A stretch of DNA of 64,000 nucleotides from Streptomyces sp. ASQP_92 (GTDB lineage Bacteria > Actinomycetota > Actinomycetes > Streptomycetales > Streptomycetaceae): positions 1 through 64,000 of the forward strand of contig NZ_JAODUA010000009.1 of the NCBI RefSeq assembly GCF_025399895.1. The letters are read 5' to 3'. Every line of letters begins with the position of its first letter. Position 1 is the stretch's first letter. Of the stretch, positions 9,120 through 16,993 are shown one piece after another. A program made the translations under genes and the position numbers. Under the pieces are notes generated by a model that did not search any database, was not told the origin of the DNA, and saw only the letters and a list, made by a program, of their open reading frames with translations.

Positions 9120-10483
9120 CGCCCTCCACCTCCAGTGTTCTTGTTACCTGCGGTGCCGCCGGAGTTGCGGCGGTGGGTGTGCGGGGTGCCGGACGTGGGT
9201 CCGGAGCCGCTGCGGGGCGGGGGTGCGGCGGAGGGGACAGTTCCGCCGCCGGCCCCGCCGGCCCCGCCGGAGCCGCGGCTGCTGTGGGCGGCCACGCCAC
9301 CGGACAGGGGGTTGGTGGGGCGGGCCTGGGCGGCGCCGCCCCCCTGGTTGCCCCGGCCGCTGTGGGTCTTGATGCCCTGGGAGACCAGGGCGGCGGGCGA
9401 GGAGATGAGGGCCGCGGCCTGGGAGCCGTCGGTGGCCTGCTTGCGGTTGGTGCGGGCGGAGGCGATCTCGTCGCCGAAGCCGGGCACGAAGCGGTAGATC
9501 ATCGCCGAGGCGAAGATCGCGAGCAGGATGATCGCGAGGCCGGAGACGACGGCCGAGAACGAGTCGGGGCCCTTCCCGGAGGAGAGCGCTCCGGCGAGCC
9601 CGAGCACGATCACGATGACCGGTTTCACCATGATCACGGCGATCATGATGCCGGCCCAGCGGCGGACGTGGCCCCACATGTTCTTGTCGACGAGCCCCGC
9701 GTACACCACGGTGCCGAGCAGCGCGCCGACGTACAACAGGGCCGCCCGGACGACCAGTTCGAGGAAGAGGATGCCGGAGGCGAGGATCGAGACGAGCGAG
9801 ACGACGATCAGCATGATCGGGCCGCCCCCGATGTCCGTGCCCTTCTTGAGCGCGGCCGAGAACGACCCGAAGAACACGTCCGACTGGTTGCCGGTCGCGT
9901 TGGAGATCGCCTCGGTCACGGCGTCCGTCGCCGATACGACGGTGTAGAGGATCAGCGGGGTGAACGCGCAGGCGAGCACGGTCAGCCACAGGAAGCCGAC
10001 GGCTTCCGAGATCGCCGTCGACAGCGGCACCCCCCGGATGGCCCGCTTGGCGACGGCCAGGAGCCACAGGACGAGGGTGAGGAAGGTGGCGGCGGCGAAG
10101 ACGACGGCGTACTGGGTGCGGAAGCTGTCGTTGGTGAAGTCCACGGTGGCCGTGTTCTTCACGGCGTCGGAGAGCTTGCCGACGATCCAGGCGGCGGCGT
10201 CGGCGCAGCCCTTGGCGAGGGAGGTGAGGGGGTCGGCGGTCCCGGCCGGGTCGGGAGCCGTGGTTTTGGAACCGCCCTTGGCGCTGCCGTTCTCGCAGTA
10301 CTCCTTGGCGAGGCCGACGATGAGGTCGCAGGGGTTGTTGCTGCTGCTCGGGCTGGGGCTCGGACTGCCGGCCGGTGTCGGCGTCGGGCTGGGCGCCGCC
10401 CAGGCGCCGGAGGCGAGCATCACCACCGAGGGTGGCAGGGCCGCGAGCAGGGAGTACGAGAGCGCACGCCGGCTACCGGGCAT
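9116..10483 (-). CDS. VirB6/TrbL-like polytopic membrane protein
   Basis: A 455-residue protein with an N-terminal signal-like helix ending near AWAA, a Pro/Ser/Thr-rich linker (about residues 30-50) and a short Cys-containing extracellular stretch. Six or so membrane helices follow between about residues 120 and 330, then a Gly/Ser/Asn-rich disordered tail of about 110 residues. This topology fits the VirB6/TrbL class that forms the inner channel in type IV systems; sequence similarity to them is weak, so the call rests on topology and position. Its start lies 11 bases inside the end of the VirB8-like gene, with GGAGG upstream. Confidence 0.65.
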   Translation of the reverse strand: MPGSRRALSYSLLAALPPSVVMLASGAWAAPSPTPTPAGSPSPSPSSSNNPCDLIVGLAKEYCENGSAKGGSKTTAPDPAGTADPLTSLAKGCADAAAWIVGKLSDAVKNTATVDFTNDSFRTQYAVVFAAATFLTLVLWLLAVAKRAIRGVPLSTAISEAVGFLWLTVLACAFTPLILYTVVSATDAVTEAISNATGNQSDVFFGSFSAALKKGTDIGGGPIMLIVVSLVSILASGILFLELVVRAALLYVGALLGTVVYAGLVDKNMWGHVRRWAGIMIAVIMVKPVIVIVLGLAGALSSGKGPDSFSAVVSGLAIILLAIFASAMIYRFVPGFGDEIASARTNRKQATDGSQAAALISSPAALVSQGIKTHSGRGNQGGGAAQARPTNPLSGGVAAHSSRGSGGAGGAGGGTVPSAAPPPRSGSGPTSGTPHTHRRNSGGTAGNKNTGGGGR

Positions 10484-11336
10484 AGGTGAAGCCTCCGTAT
10501 CCCTGAACGGCCTTGGCGATCTCGTCGGCGGTCGAGGCGCGGTTGTCGCCGCTGACGGGGGTGGGCCCCTCCGCCTGCGACGAGGACGCGATCTTCCAGT
10601 CCCCATCGATCCACTTGAGCTTCTCGGTGAGGGTGAACCAGGTCTGGGTCACGGGCTTGGTCGACCCCGCGCCGGCCAGGCCGACGAGGCCGGTGCACCA
10701 GACCTCGACCGTGGCGGACGTGCCGTCCTGCTGGGTCGCCTTGGTGCCGACCGGGACGGTGCGCGACACGAAGGTGAGCCCCGAGGGCGTGGAGCCGTCG
10801 TCGTTAAGGCCCACGTTCTTGAAGAAGCTCGGGGTGTACGCCTGGTCGAGCCTGCCGAGCAGCCCGTCCACGATGGCGGGGTCATGGGTGGCCCGCACGA
10901 TCTCCCCGCGGGTGCTGGGCTTGAACATGCCGTCCGACCCCAACGCCACCGCGTAATTCGCCGCAGCCGACTGCGCCCCCTGCTCGGTCTGGGGAAAGCC
11001 CGAGGCGATTCCGGACTGCTTGCCGGACACCGGCTTCGTGCCCGTCGCCGCCGTGGACTGGGCGGTGCCCGGCTTGGCCGCGTTGTCGGGGGACGTGGCC
11101 GCGTCGTCGCCGCTGCGGTTCGCGAAGGCGATCGCCGCGATCAGGAGGACGACGACGCCGACCACCATGACCAGGGAGCGGGAGGTGCGCGGGGGCCGGC
11201 GGGTGGCGCCGTAGCCGTCCGTGGGGCCCTCGGGCATGCGGGTGCGGGTCTGGCGGGTGCCGCCGAGCGTGTTGAAGCGGTCGTCGGCGTGGCCGGAGTC
11301 GCCCCCGCCGTGGCCCGGCTCGTCGTCGAAACTCAT
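10473..11336 (-). CDS. VirB8/TcpC-like anchored protein
   Basis: A 287-residue protein with a short cytoplasmic N-terminus rich in charged residues, one membrane helix (about residues 55-75, LVMVVGVVVLLIAAIAFA), a Thr/Ala-rich linker and an extracellular C-terminal domain of about 180 residues. One anchored helix followed by an NTF2-like fold is the plan of VirB8 and its Gram-positive counterpart TcpC. Here the fold is inferred from length, alternating beta segments and the WFTLTEKLKWIDGDWKI segment typical of NTF2-like strands. The ATG is preceded by GGGGGCG. The gene overlaps the next by 11 bases. Confidence 0.6.
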   Translation of the reverse strand: MSFDDEPGHGGGDSGHADDRFNTLGGTRQTRTRMPEGPTDGYGATRRPPRTSRSLVMVVGVVVLLIAAIAFANRSGDDAATSPDNAAKPGTAQSTAATGTKPVSGKQSGIASGFPQTEQGAQSAAANYAVALGSDGMFKPSTRGEIVRATHDPAIVDGLLGRLDQAYTPSFFKNVGLNDDGSTPSGLTFVSRTVPVGTKATQQDGTSATVEVWCTGLVGLAGAGSTKPVTQTWFTLTEKLKWIDGDWKIASSSQAEGPTPVSGDNRASTADEIAKAVQGYGGFTYAR

Positions 11337-11509
11337 GCCTGCGCCCCCTCGACCGTGTGCGGTTCCGCGTAGTACGACGGTAGCCGTGCTGGTTGCCGCG
11401 CGGGCGCGGTGTGGTGACTCGACATCAGGGGGACGCAACCTCTGCCGGTGGGCGCGACGGACGGATGGTGTGAGGGGGACGGGAGGGGAGAGGTTCGACT
11501 GACGCCGGG

Positions 11510-11818
11510 TCAGACAGCCATCCCGTACACGATGGTGAAGAGCGTGCCGAGCGAGCCGATGATGAAGACTCCGGTCAGGCCGGCCACGATCAGGCCCTTG
11601 CCCTGTTCGGCGCTGAAGGTGTCGCGCAGCGCCGTCGCTCCGATCCGCTGTTTGGCCGCACCCCATACCGCGATGCCGAGGCAGAGGAGGATGGCGACCG
11701 CCATCACCACCTCCACCATGATGCGGGCCTCGTTGCCGAGCGTCCCGAACGGCCCCCAGTTGGGGGCGATTCCGCCGATGATGGTGGTGATGTCGCCTTT
11801 TCCGGCTGCCAGGTACAT
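11510..11818 (-). CDS. Small two-helix membrane protein, pilin (VirB2/TrbC)-like
   Basis: A 102-residue protein with two long hydrophobic helices (about residues 33-55 and 75-98) separated by a short basic loop (KQRIGATALRDTF), and a Gly-rich N-terminus. Size, topology and first position in the operon fit the major pilin VirB2/TrbC or the small membrane subunit of Gram-positive type IV systems. I start at the ATG because GGTGAG lies six bases upstream; a GTG three codons earlier (11827) is the alternative. No signal peptidase site is obvious. It is probably the first gene of the leftward transcript. Confidence 0.65.
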   Translation of the reverse strand: MYLAAGKGDITTIIGGIAPNWGPFGTLGNEARIMVEVVMAVAILLCLGIAVWGAAKQRIGATALRDTFSAEQGKGLIVAGLTGVFIIGSLGTLFTIVYGMAV

Positions 11819-12221
11819 GTAACTCACCGCCCCTGTCGGGTAGTTCGATGCCCCTGCCCCATGGCATGGGTCAGGTTCTATCTTCGCTGATGAAACCGCC
11901 GGAGTAGGACGCCTTCGCGCCTCTCTTTACCCGCTTTCGCACACCAGTGCCGGTCCGACCGCCCTGACCTGCGGCGAACCGGCTGTTGACGAAAGTGCGT
12001 ATGGTCACTCTGTGTATCACGCAGGGTGACTCCGGGCAATGACTGTCGTTGTTACACCCTTGGGCCGCTTGTCGTGTCGGCGGCCGACGGCGCAGGTGGG
12101 GACCGGGGGCCGTTCATAGAAAGTTCTCAGAAAAGGTTCATGGTCGCTCTCAGTCGGGGCAGCGAGAGTCACAGTGTTCGCAGTCAGCAGCACGCCCGCC
12201 GACCACCAGGAGACGCACCGT
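11819..12221. other. 403-base divergent control region between the two arms of the secretion-like locus
   Basis: No gene is visible. It must hold divergent promoters for the leftward apparatus operon and the rightward protease gene. On the minus strand, GATAGAACC near 11880 resembles a -10 region about 55 bases before the pilin-like start. On the plus strand an imperfect inverted repeat lies at 12004-12030. No ORF in it has convincing codon use. Confidence 0.5.
12004..12030. promoter_or_regulatory. Candidate operator: 9-bp inverted repeat, one mismatch
   Basis: Arms GTCACTCTG and CAGGGTGAC are separated by TGTATCACG, so the arm centres are 18 bases apart, close to two helical turns. It sits between the divergent secretion-like operons, about 190 bases from each start. 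This is the kind of place where one regulator could control both arms. No family is recognised. Confidence 0.35.
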
Positions 12222-13148
12222 ATGAAGCGCACTGGCATCTTCGGGAAGAAGTTCGTGACCGGGCGCGGAAGATTCGGCGCGCTGTCGGCCGCCGTGGCGC
12301 TCCTCGTCATACCGGCGTACGGGGGCCAGGCCGCGGAGGCGAGCGGCCGGACGGCGCCCGCGCCGGCCACCGCCGAGAACGCCCGGGTGGGGGCGCTGTT
12401 CAAGGGGGGCCTGGGCGACGGGCACTACTGCACGGCGTCGGTGGTGCGCAGCGCGGGCCGCGACCTCATCGTCACCGCCGCGCACTGTCTGCCCGCGGAC
12501 GAGTCGGAGGGTGGCAAGGCGGTGTTCGTGCCGGGCTACCGGGACGGGTCGGCGCCGTACGGGACCTGGCCGGTGGAGTCCGTGTACGAGGACGACCGCT
12601 GGAACGAGGACGGGGACCAGGACAGCGACGTCGCCTTCGCCGTGCTCGGGCCCGGCTCGGAGGGCGGCAGGAAGATCGAGGACGTGGTGGGCGGCGCCCC
12701 GCTGTTCGCGGGCCGCGCGACCGGGATGGCCGCCACGCTGACCGGTTATCCGTCCGATGCCGAGGTCCCCCAGGTCTGTACGAACACCGCCGTCGCGTAC
12801 GGGAACACCCAGCAGCGGATCGACTGCCCCGACTTCCCCGGCGGCACCAGCGGCAGCCCCTGGGTCGTCGAGGGCGGGGCGGTCGCGGGGGTGATCGGGG
12901 GCTACCAGTTCGGCGGGGACGACCCCGACGTCTCGTACAGCGTCGTCTTCGGGCCGCGCACCAAGGCGCTGTTCCGGCTGGCGGAGTCGGCGGGTGCCCC
13001 GAAGACGGCGGCGGTGGCGAAGGCGGCCGCGCCCCAACCGGTCGCGAGCGGCGGGTCGCTGACCACACCTCAGCCCGCGGCGCCGGATGGGGATGCCGGG
13101 TCGGCTCCGTCGGGGCGGCCGATGGTGTGTGCCTGTCTGATGCCGTGA
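12222..13148 (+). CDS. Secreted trypsin-like serine protease
   Basis: A 308-residue exported protease of the chymotrypsin fold. A signal peptide covers about residues 1-38 (basic start, then a hydrophobic stretch ending near GGQAAEA). The catalytic triad is readable as His in VTAAHCLP, Asp in QDSDVAFAVL and Ser in GGTSGSPWV. The ATG at 12222 has AGGAG 9 bases upstream, which fixes the start. A low-complexity Ala/Pro tail follows the protease domain. It is the first gene running rightward, next to the kinase and transglycosylase genes and back-to-back with the type IV-like operon, so a role in maturing or clearing surface components of that apparatus is possible but unproven. Confidence 0.88.
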   Translation: MKRTGIFGKKFVTGRGRFGALSAAVALLVIPAYGGQAAEASGRTAPAPATAENARVGALFKGGLGDGHYCTASVVRSAGRDLIVTAAHCLPADESEGGKAVFVPGYRDGSAPYGTWPVESVYEDDRWNEDGDQDSDVAFAVLGPGSEGGRKIEDVVGGAPLFAGRATGMAATLTGYPSDAEVPQVCTNTAVAYGNTQQRIDCPDFPGGTSGSPWVVEGGAVAGVIGGYQFGGDDPDVSYSVVFGPRTKALFRLAESAGAPKTAAVAKAAAPQPVASGGSLTTPQPAAPDGDAGSAPSGRPMVCACLMP

Positions 13149-13223
13149 GGGCCCTTGCGGCGGTGTGAATCCCGGGCGCCACCCCGCAGTTGAACGCGCA
13201 CCGTCACATGGCAGGGTTGAGCG

Positions 13224-14972
13224 GTGGACACGCTCAGGCCTTCGCAGGATCCGGAACGGATCGGTACCTACGCATTGCTCGCCCGGCTCGGGGCGGGTGG
13301 CATGGGGATGGTGTACCTCGGGCGGTCGCCGGGCGGGCGGCTCGTCGCGATCAAGGTGATCAAGGACGAGATCACCGACCACCCCGAGGCCCTGACCCGC
13401 TTTCGCCGCGAGGCGGAGACCGTACGGGCGGTGCGCAGCGCGTACACCGCGAACCTCATCGACGCGTCGCTGTCCGCGCCGCCGTACTGGCTGGCCACGG
13501 AGTACGTCGCCGGGCCGACCCTTTCCCACGCCGTGCGTGAGCGGGGCGCGTTCCCCGCGGACACCTGTCTGCGCCTGTTCGCGGCGCTCGCGGAGGGGCT
13601 CGCGAGTGTGCACGGGTACGGGGTGACCCATCGCGACCTGAAGCCCCAGAACGTCATCCTGTCGCCCCAGGGACCCCAGCTCATCGACTTCGGCATCGCC
13701 AAGGGCGCGGAGGACACGGCCCTCACCCGCACGGGCCTCGCCCCCGGCACACCGGGGTTCACGGCGCCCGAGGTGCTGATGCGCAATCAGGTGGGCGCGG
13801 CGGCGGACGTGTTCGCGCTGGGGGCGACGATCGCGTTCGCGGCGACGGGGCGGGCGCCGTTCGGTTCGGGTGCGATGGAGTCCGTCTCGTACCGGGCCGT
13901 GCACGAGGACATCGACGTCGAGGGCGTCGAGCCGGGGCTCGCGGCCCTGATCCGGGCCTGTGTGGCCAAGGACCCCGCGGACAGGCCCGGCGCGGGCGAG
14001 GTCATCGCGGCGTGCGGGGTGGACTCGGCGCTGGTGGAGGACCGGTTCTACCGGCCGCTGATGAGCCTCGGCGACGCGATCCCGCAGTACGCCGTACCGG
14101 CCACCCCCGCTCCCTCGGCCACGCCCGCGCAGGCCACCCCCGCGCTGGTGCACGACCTGCCCACGGCGGCGCCCGCCCAGCCGTCCGCACACCCCGCGAC
14201 CTATGTGCCGACCGCGCTGGGCGCCCCCGCCAGGCGCCGCGCCACGCCCTGGCTCGCGGCGGGCGCGGTCGCGGTGGTGCTGGGCCTGGTGGGGGCCGGT
14301 CTGGTGTGGTGGCTGCCGGGCCGGGGCGAGGGCGCCGGGACCGCGCACGGCACCGCCACGCCGGCCCCGAAGGCCTCGGTGTCCGGCGCCCCGGGGCCGA
14401 CCCCCGCCGCGGACACGACCGGCGGCGCGGTGAAGCCGGTGGGCCTGCCGGGGTACATCGAGCAGACCAACCCCTCGCGGGACTACTGGAACTCGCCGTC
14501 GGGGACCTGCGGGCTGCCCGTCGAGGAGCGGCTGAACCCGAACTTCCCCGCGTACTCGGTGACCGAGGCCGGAAGCCCGGAGCACAAGGAGGTGCTCAAG
14601 GGGAAGCTGAAGGTGGGCTTCATGATGAAGGCGTACGCCGACGGCCAGGTGAAGGCGCCCTATTACGTGTCGCTCGTCGTCAAGCCGCCGCACGCCATCG
14701 ACCCGGACACCGGGGCCCCGGCGGCGGGCGTGCTCCAGCCGAATCTCTCCCTCGGTTATGCCAGCAAGCCCGTCGACCTCTTCGCCAAGGGCCTGGGACA
14801 GTGGGTCGAGTTCACCTATCCCGACGACTTCACCGAGACCGTCATGGGGAAGCCGCATCCCGCCGTCGAGGTGGGCAAGGACCCCGGGGACTGGACACTG
14901 CTCGTCGAGCATGTGAAGGGGCCGAAGGAGTACGCCTCCATCGTGTGCACGGGCTTCAAGGCGGGTGGCTGA
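13224..14972 (+). CDS. Membrane receptor Ser/Thr protein kinase (PknB-like) with extracellular domain
   Basis: A 582-residue kinase. The cytoplasmic Hanks-type domain spans about residues 14-270: glycine loop LGAGGMGMVY, catalytic Lys44 (VAIKVIK), HRDLKPQN near 136-143 and DFGIAKG near 155. A Pro/Ala-rich juxtamembrane stretch leads to one membrane helix at about 342-364. A Thr/Pro/Ala linker and an extracellular domain of about 180 residues follow that is not PASTA and that I do not recognise; it has two Cys residues that may form a disulfide. The GTG start has only a weak upstream signal. It lies between the secreted protease and the transglycosylase-NlpC/P60 gene, suggesting that it senses or regulates envelope events tied to the locus. 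Confidence 0.92.
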   Translation: MDTLRPSQDPERIGTYALLARLGAGGMGMVYLGRSPGGRLVAIKVIKDEITDHPEALTRFRREAETVRAVRSAYTANLIDASLSAPPYWLATEYVAGPTLSHAVRERGAFPADTCLRLFAALAEGLASVHGYGVTHRDLKPQNVILSPQGPQLIDFGIAKGAEDTALTRTGLAPGTPGFTAPEVLMRNQVGAAADVFALGATIAFAATGRAPFGSGAMESVSYRAVHEDIDVEGVEPGLAALIRACVAKDPADRPGAGEVIAACGVDSALVEDRFYRPLMSLGDAIPQYAVPATPAPSATPAQATPALVHDLPTAAPAQPSAHPATYVPTALGAPARRRATPWLAAGAVAVVLGLVGAGLVWWLPGRGEGAGTAHGTATPAPKASVSGAPGPTPAADTTGGAVKPVGLPGYIEQTNPSRDYWNSPSGTCGLPVEERLNPNFPAYSVTEAGSPEHKEVLKGKLKVGFMMKAYADGQVKAPYYVSLVVKPPHAIDPDTGAPAAGVLQPNLSLGYASKPVDLFAKGLGQWVEFTYPDDFTETVMGKPHPAVEVGKDPGDWTLLVEHVKGPKEYASIVCTGFKAGG

Positions 14973-15030
14973 TACACGCCACTCCGGGAGAACGCCGGTG
15001 AATCCGGCCCGGATGGGGGAGGGTTGAGGG

Positions 15031-16038
15031 GTGCGCAAGGTCTGGTTGGTCGGCGGTGTCGGGCTCGGGGTGTGCCTGAGCTTCATCGCGCTGCTCGTCG
15101 TCGGCACGTATTCGGCCGCCGCCGGGCTCGCGTCCGGTTCCGGCTCGGCGGTGGGGCTCGCCAAGGGGGCGGTGCCCGCCGCGTATCGGGCCGTGGTGCA
15201 GAAGTGGGGCACCCTCTGCCCGGCCATCAACCCGGCCCTGCTCGCGGCCCAGCTCTACCAGGAGAGCGGTTGGGACCCCAAGGTGGTGAGCTCGGCCGAC
15301 GCGCGCGGTATCGCGCAGTTCATCCCCGGTACGTGGGAGACCCACGGGATCGACGGCAACGGGGACGGCAAACGGGACATCTGGGATCCCGAGGATGCCA
15401 TTCCGTCAGCCGCCTCGTACGACTGTGAATTGGCCAAATACGTCAAGGACGTACCCGGGGACACGACCGACAACATGCTCGCCGCGTACAACGCCGGGGC
15501 GTACCGCGTCATCCAGGCGCGCGGTGTTCCGGGCATCCGCGAAACCCAGGGCTACGTGAAAACCATCCGCTCCCTGGAGAAGAGCTTCGCCGCCCCCGTG
15601 GGCCGCGTGCAGCCCTCGCAGCAGGCGGCGGGGGCCATCTACTACGCGCAGCAGAAGCTCGGGACTCCCTACCTCTGGGGCGGGGAGGGGACGCCCGAGC
15701 AAGGGGGGCGGTTCGACTGTTCGGGGCTTACGCAGGCCGCGTACCAGAGCGTGGGGATCACGCTGCCCCGGGTCGCCAACGACCAGTACAACGCCGGCCC
15801 GCACCCCGCCCGCAACGAACTGCTCCCGGGGGACCTGGTGTTCTTCTCGACGGACCTCGGCAACTCGCGCGCCATCCACCACGTGGGCCTCTATGTGGGT
15901 GGCGGGTACATGATCAACGCCCCCTACACCGGCGCCGTCATCCGCTTCGACAAGATCGACGCGCCCGACTACTTCGGCGCGACCCGGGTCACCAAGGACG
16001 GTGCGGCCGCGCTGCCCGGCTCCAAAGCGGGGGCCTGA
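15031..16038 (+). CDS. Bifunctional lytic transglycosylase / NlpC-P60 endopeptidase
   Basis: A 335-residue wall hydrolase with an N-terminal membrane anchor or signal (residues about 5-30). An SLT-type transglycosylase domain follows (about 55-175) with catalytic Glu near 78 in QLYQESGW and the ARGIAQFIPGTW motif, then a C-terminal NlpC/P60 domain (about 195-335) with Cys in FDCSGLTQ near 229 and His in IHHVGLY near 283. This two-domain plan is that of CwlT/VirB1-like proteins, which open peptidoglycan for Gram-positive type IV systems, and strengthens the reading of the neighbouring operon. The GTG start is preceded by GGGGGAGGG. Both active sites look intact. Confidence 0.9.
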   Translation: MRKVWLVGGVGLGVCLSFIALLVVGTYSAAAGLASGSGSAVGLAKGAVPAAYRAVVQKWGTLCPAINPALLAAQLYQESGWDPKVVSSADARGIAQFIPGTWETHGIDGNGDGKRDIWDPEDAIPSAASYDCELAKYVKDVPGDTTDNMLAAYNAGAYRVIQARGVPGIRETQGYVKTIRSLEKSFAAPVGRVQPSQQAAGAIYYAQQKLGTPYLWGGEGTPEQGGRFDCSGLTQAAYQSVGITLPRVANDQYNAGPHPARNELLPGDLVFFSTDLGNSRAIHHVGLYVGGGYMINAPYTGAVIRFDKIDAPDYFGATRVTKDGAAALPGSKAGA

Positions 16039-16048
16039 ACACGGCCCC
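16030..16048 (+). terminator. Short GC hairpin over the stop of the wall hydrolase gene
   Basis: GGGGCC and GGCCCC pair as a 6-bp stem around the stop codon (loop TGAACAC). No T-run follows. It is a modest candidate for transcript end of the rightward arm. Confidence 0.3.
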
Positions 16049-16240
16049 TCGATGGCTGGAACTCTCCGTGAAGCCAAGGCCCTGAGCTGGGACGACGAGT
16101 CACTCTTCGATAACGTCGGCGTGATCATTCGGTGGAGAGTGGAACGCGGCGGGCGCCGAGGGCGTTCCCTGGACAGTGACTGATGTACGTACTGACCACG
16201 GGGGTTGGTAGCAGGACGCAACAAGGCAAGGGGCCGCAGC

Positions 16241-16945
16241 ATGGCTGGACTCGCATTCGACGGAGCGAATCCCGATGTCGGCCTGCTCTACGACATCAAC
16301 GGCCTCGCCCAGGACGCCCCGTCCTGGTTCGACCGGGCGATGGCCTTCGTCGGGGAGTACGGCCTCCTGCTGGGCCTCGTGCTCGTCGTGCTGTGGTGCT
16401 GGTGGAGCGTGCGGCGCGCGGAGGACCGGCAGTCGGCGGTCGCCTCCGTCGCCGGGATCGTGTGGGCGCCGCTGGCCGCCGGGATCGCCGTCCTGGTCAA
16501 CATCCCCATCCGCGGCTTCGTGCAGCGGCCGAGGCCCTTCCTCGACCACAAGGGCCTCGACGTCCTGGTCGACGGCAAGAGCGACTTCTCGTTCGTCAGC
16601 GACCACGCCACCCTCGCCATGGCCATCGGCACCGGACTCTTCGTCGCCAACCGCAAGTTCGGCCTGATCGCGCTCGGCCTCGCCCTGCTCGAAGGGTTCA
16701 GCCGGGTCTACATGGGAGTGCACTACCCGACCGACGTCGTGGGTGGTTTCGCGCTCGGCACCGCCGTCACGCTGCTCCTCGCGCCGCTCGCCCAACTGCT
16801 GCTGACCCCGGTCGTCGCGGCCGTCGCCCGCTCCCCCCGGCTCGGCCTCCTGGTGCACTCACGCCGGGCTCTGACGGTCGTTCCGGCCGCGCCCGGTGGC
16901 GCCGTCGGCCGGCCGGGCACCGAGGAGCGCGACCTCGCGGCCTGA
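16241..16945 (+). CDS. PAP2-family lipid phosphatase
   Basis: A 234-residue membrane phosphatase with about five or six membrane helices. The three PAP2 signature blocks are readable: an R-P motif (RGFVQRPRP, near 95), the SDHATLAMA block with the catalytic His (near 125) and SRVYMGVHYPTDVVGG (near 160), which supplies the second Arg, the nucleophilic His and Asp. Family members dephosphorylate phosphatidate, undecaprenyl pyrophosphate or related lipids at the outer membrane face. The ATG at 16241 is preferred over an earlier TTG because AAGGGG lies upstream. The C-terminal 40 residues are a hydrophilic tail. It converges on the FAD-oxidoreductase gene. Confidence 0.88.
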   Translation: MAGLAFDGANPDVGLLYDINGLAQDAPSWFDRAMAFVGEYGLLLGLVLVVLWCWWSVRRAEDRQSAVASVAGIVWAPLAAGIAVLVNIPIRGFVQRPRPFLDHKGLDVLVDGKSDFSFVSDHATLAMAIGTGLFVANRKFGLIALGLALLEGFSRVYMGVHYPTDVVGGFALGTAVTLLLAPLAQLLLTPVVAAVARSPRLGLLVHSRRALTVVPAAPGGAVGRPGTEERDLAA

Positions 16946-16993
16946 CCCGTGGACGACGCAGCTCCGCGTCCCCGTGGACGACCCGCCTGCGCG

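Noticed and set aside
12150..15230. Minus-strand open frame of over 1000 codons
   Set aside because: It runs antisense to a clear protease, kinase and the start of a wall hydrolase. Its protein is Arg/Pro/Gly-rich without domains, as expected from the GC-rich third frame.
4553..16038. Secretion-like locus considered as an integrative conjugative element
   Set aside because: No integrase, relaxase, replication gene, tRNA-linked direct repeats or composition change; flanks are ordinary chromosomal genes.
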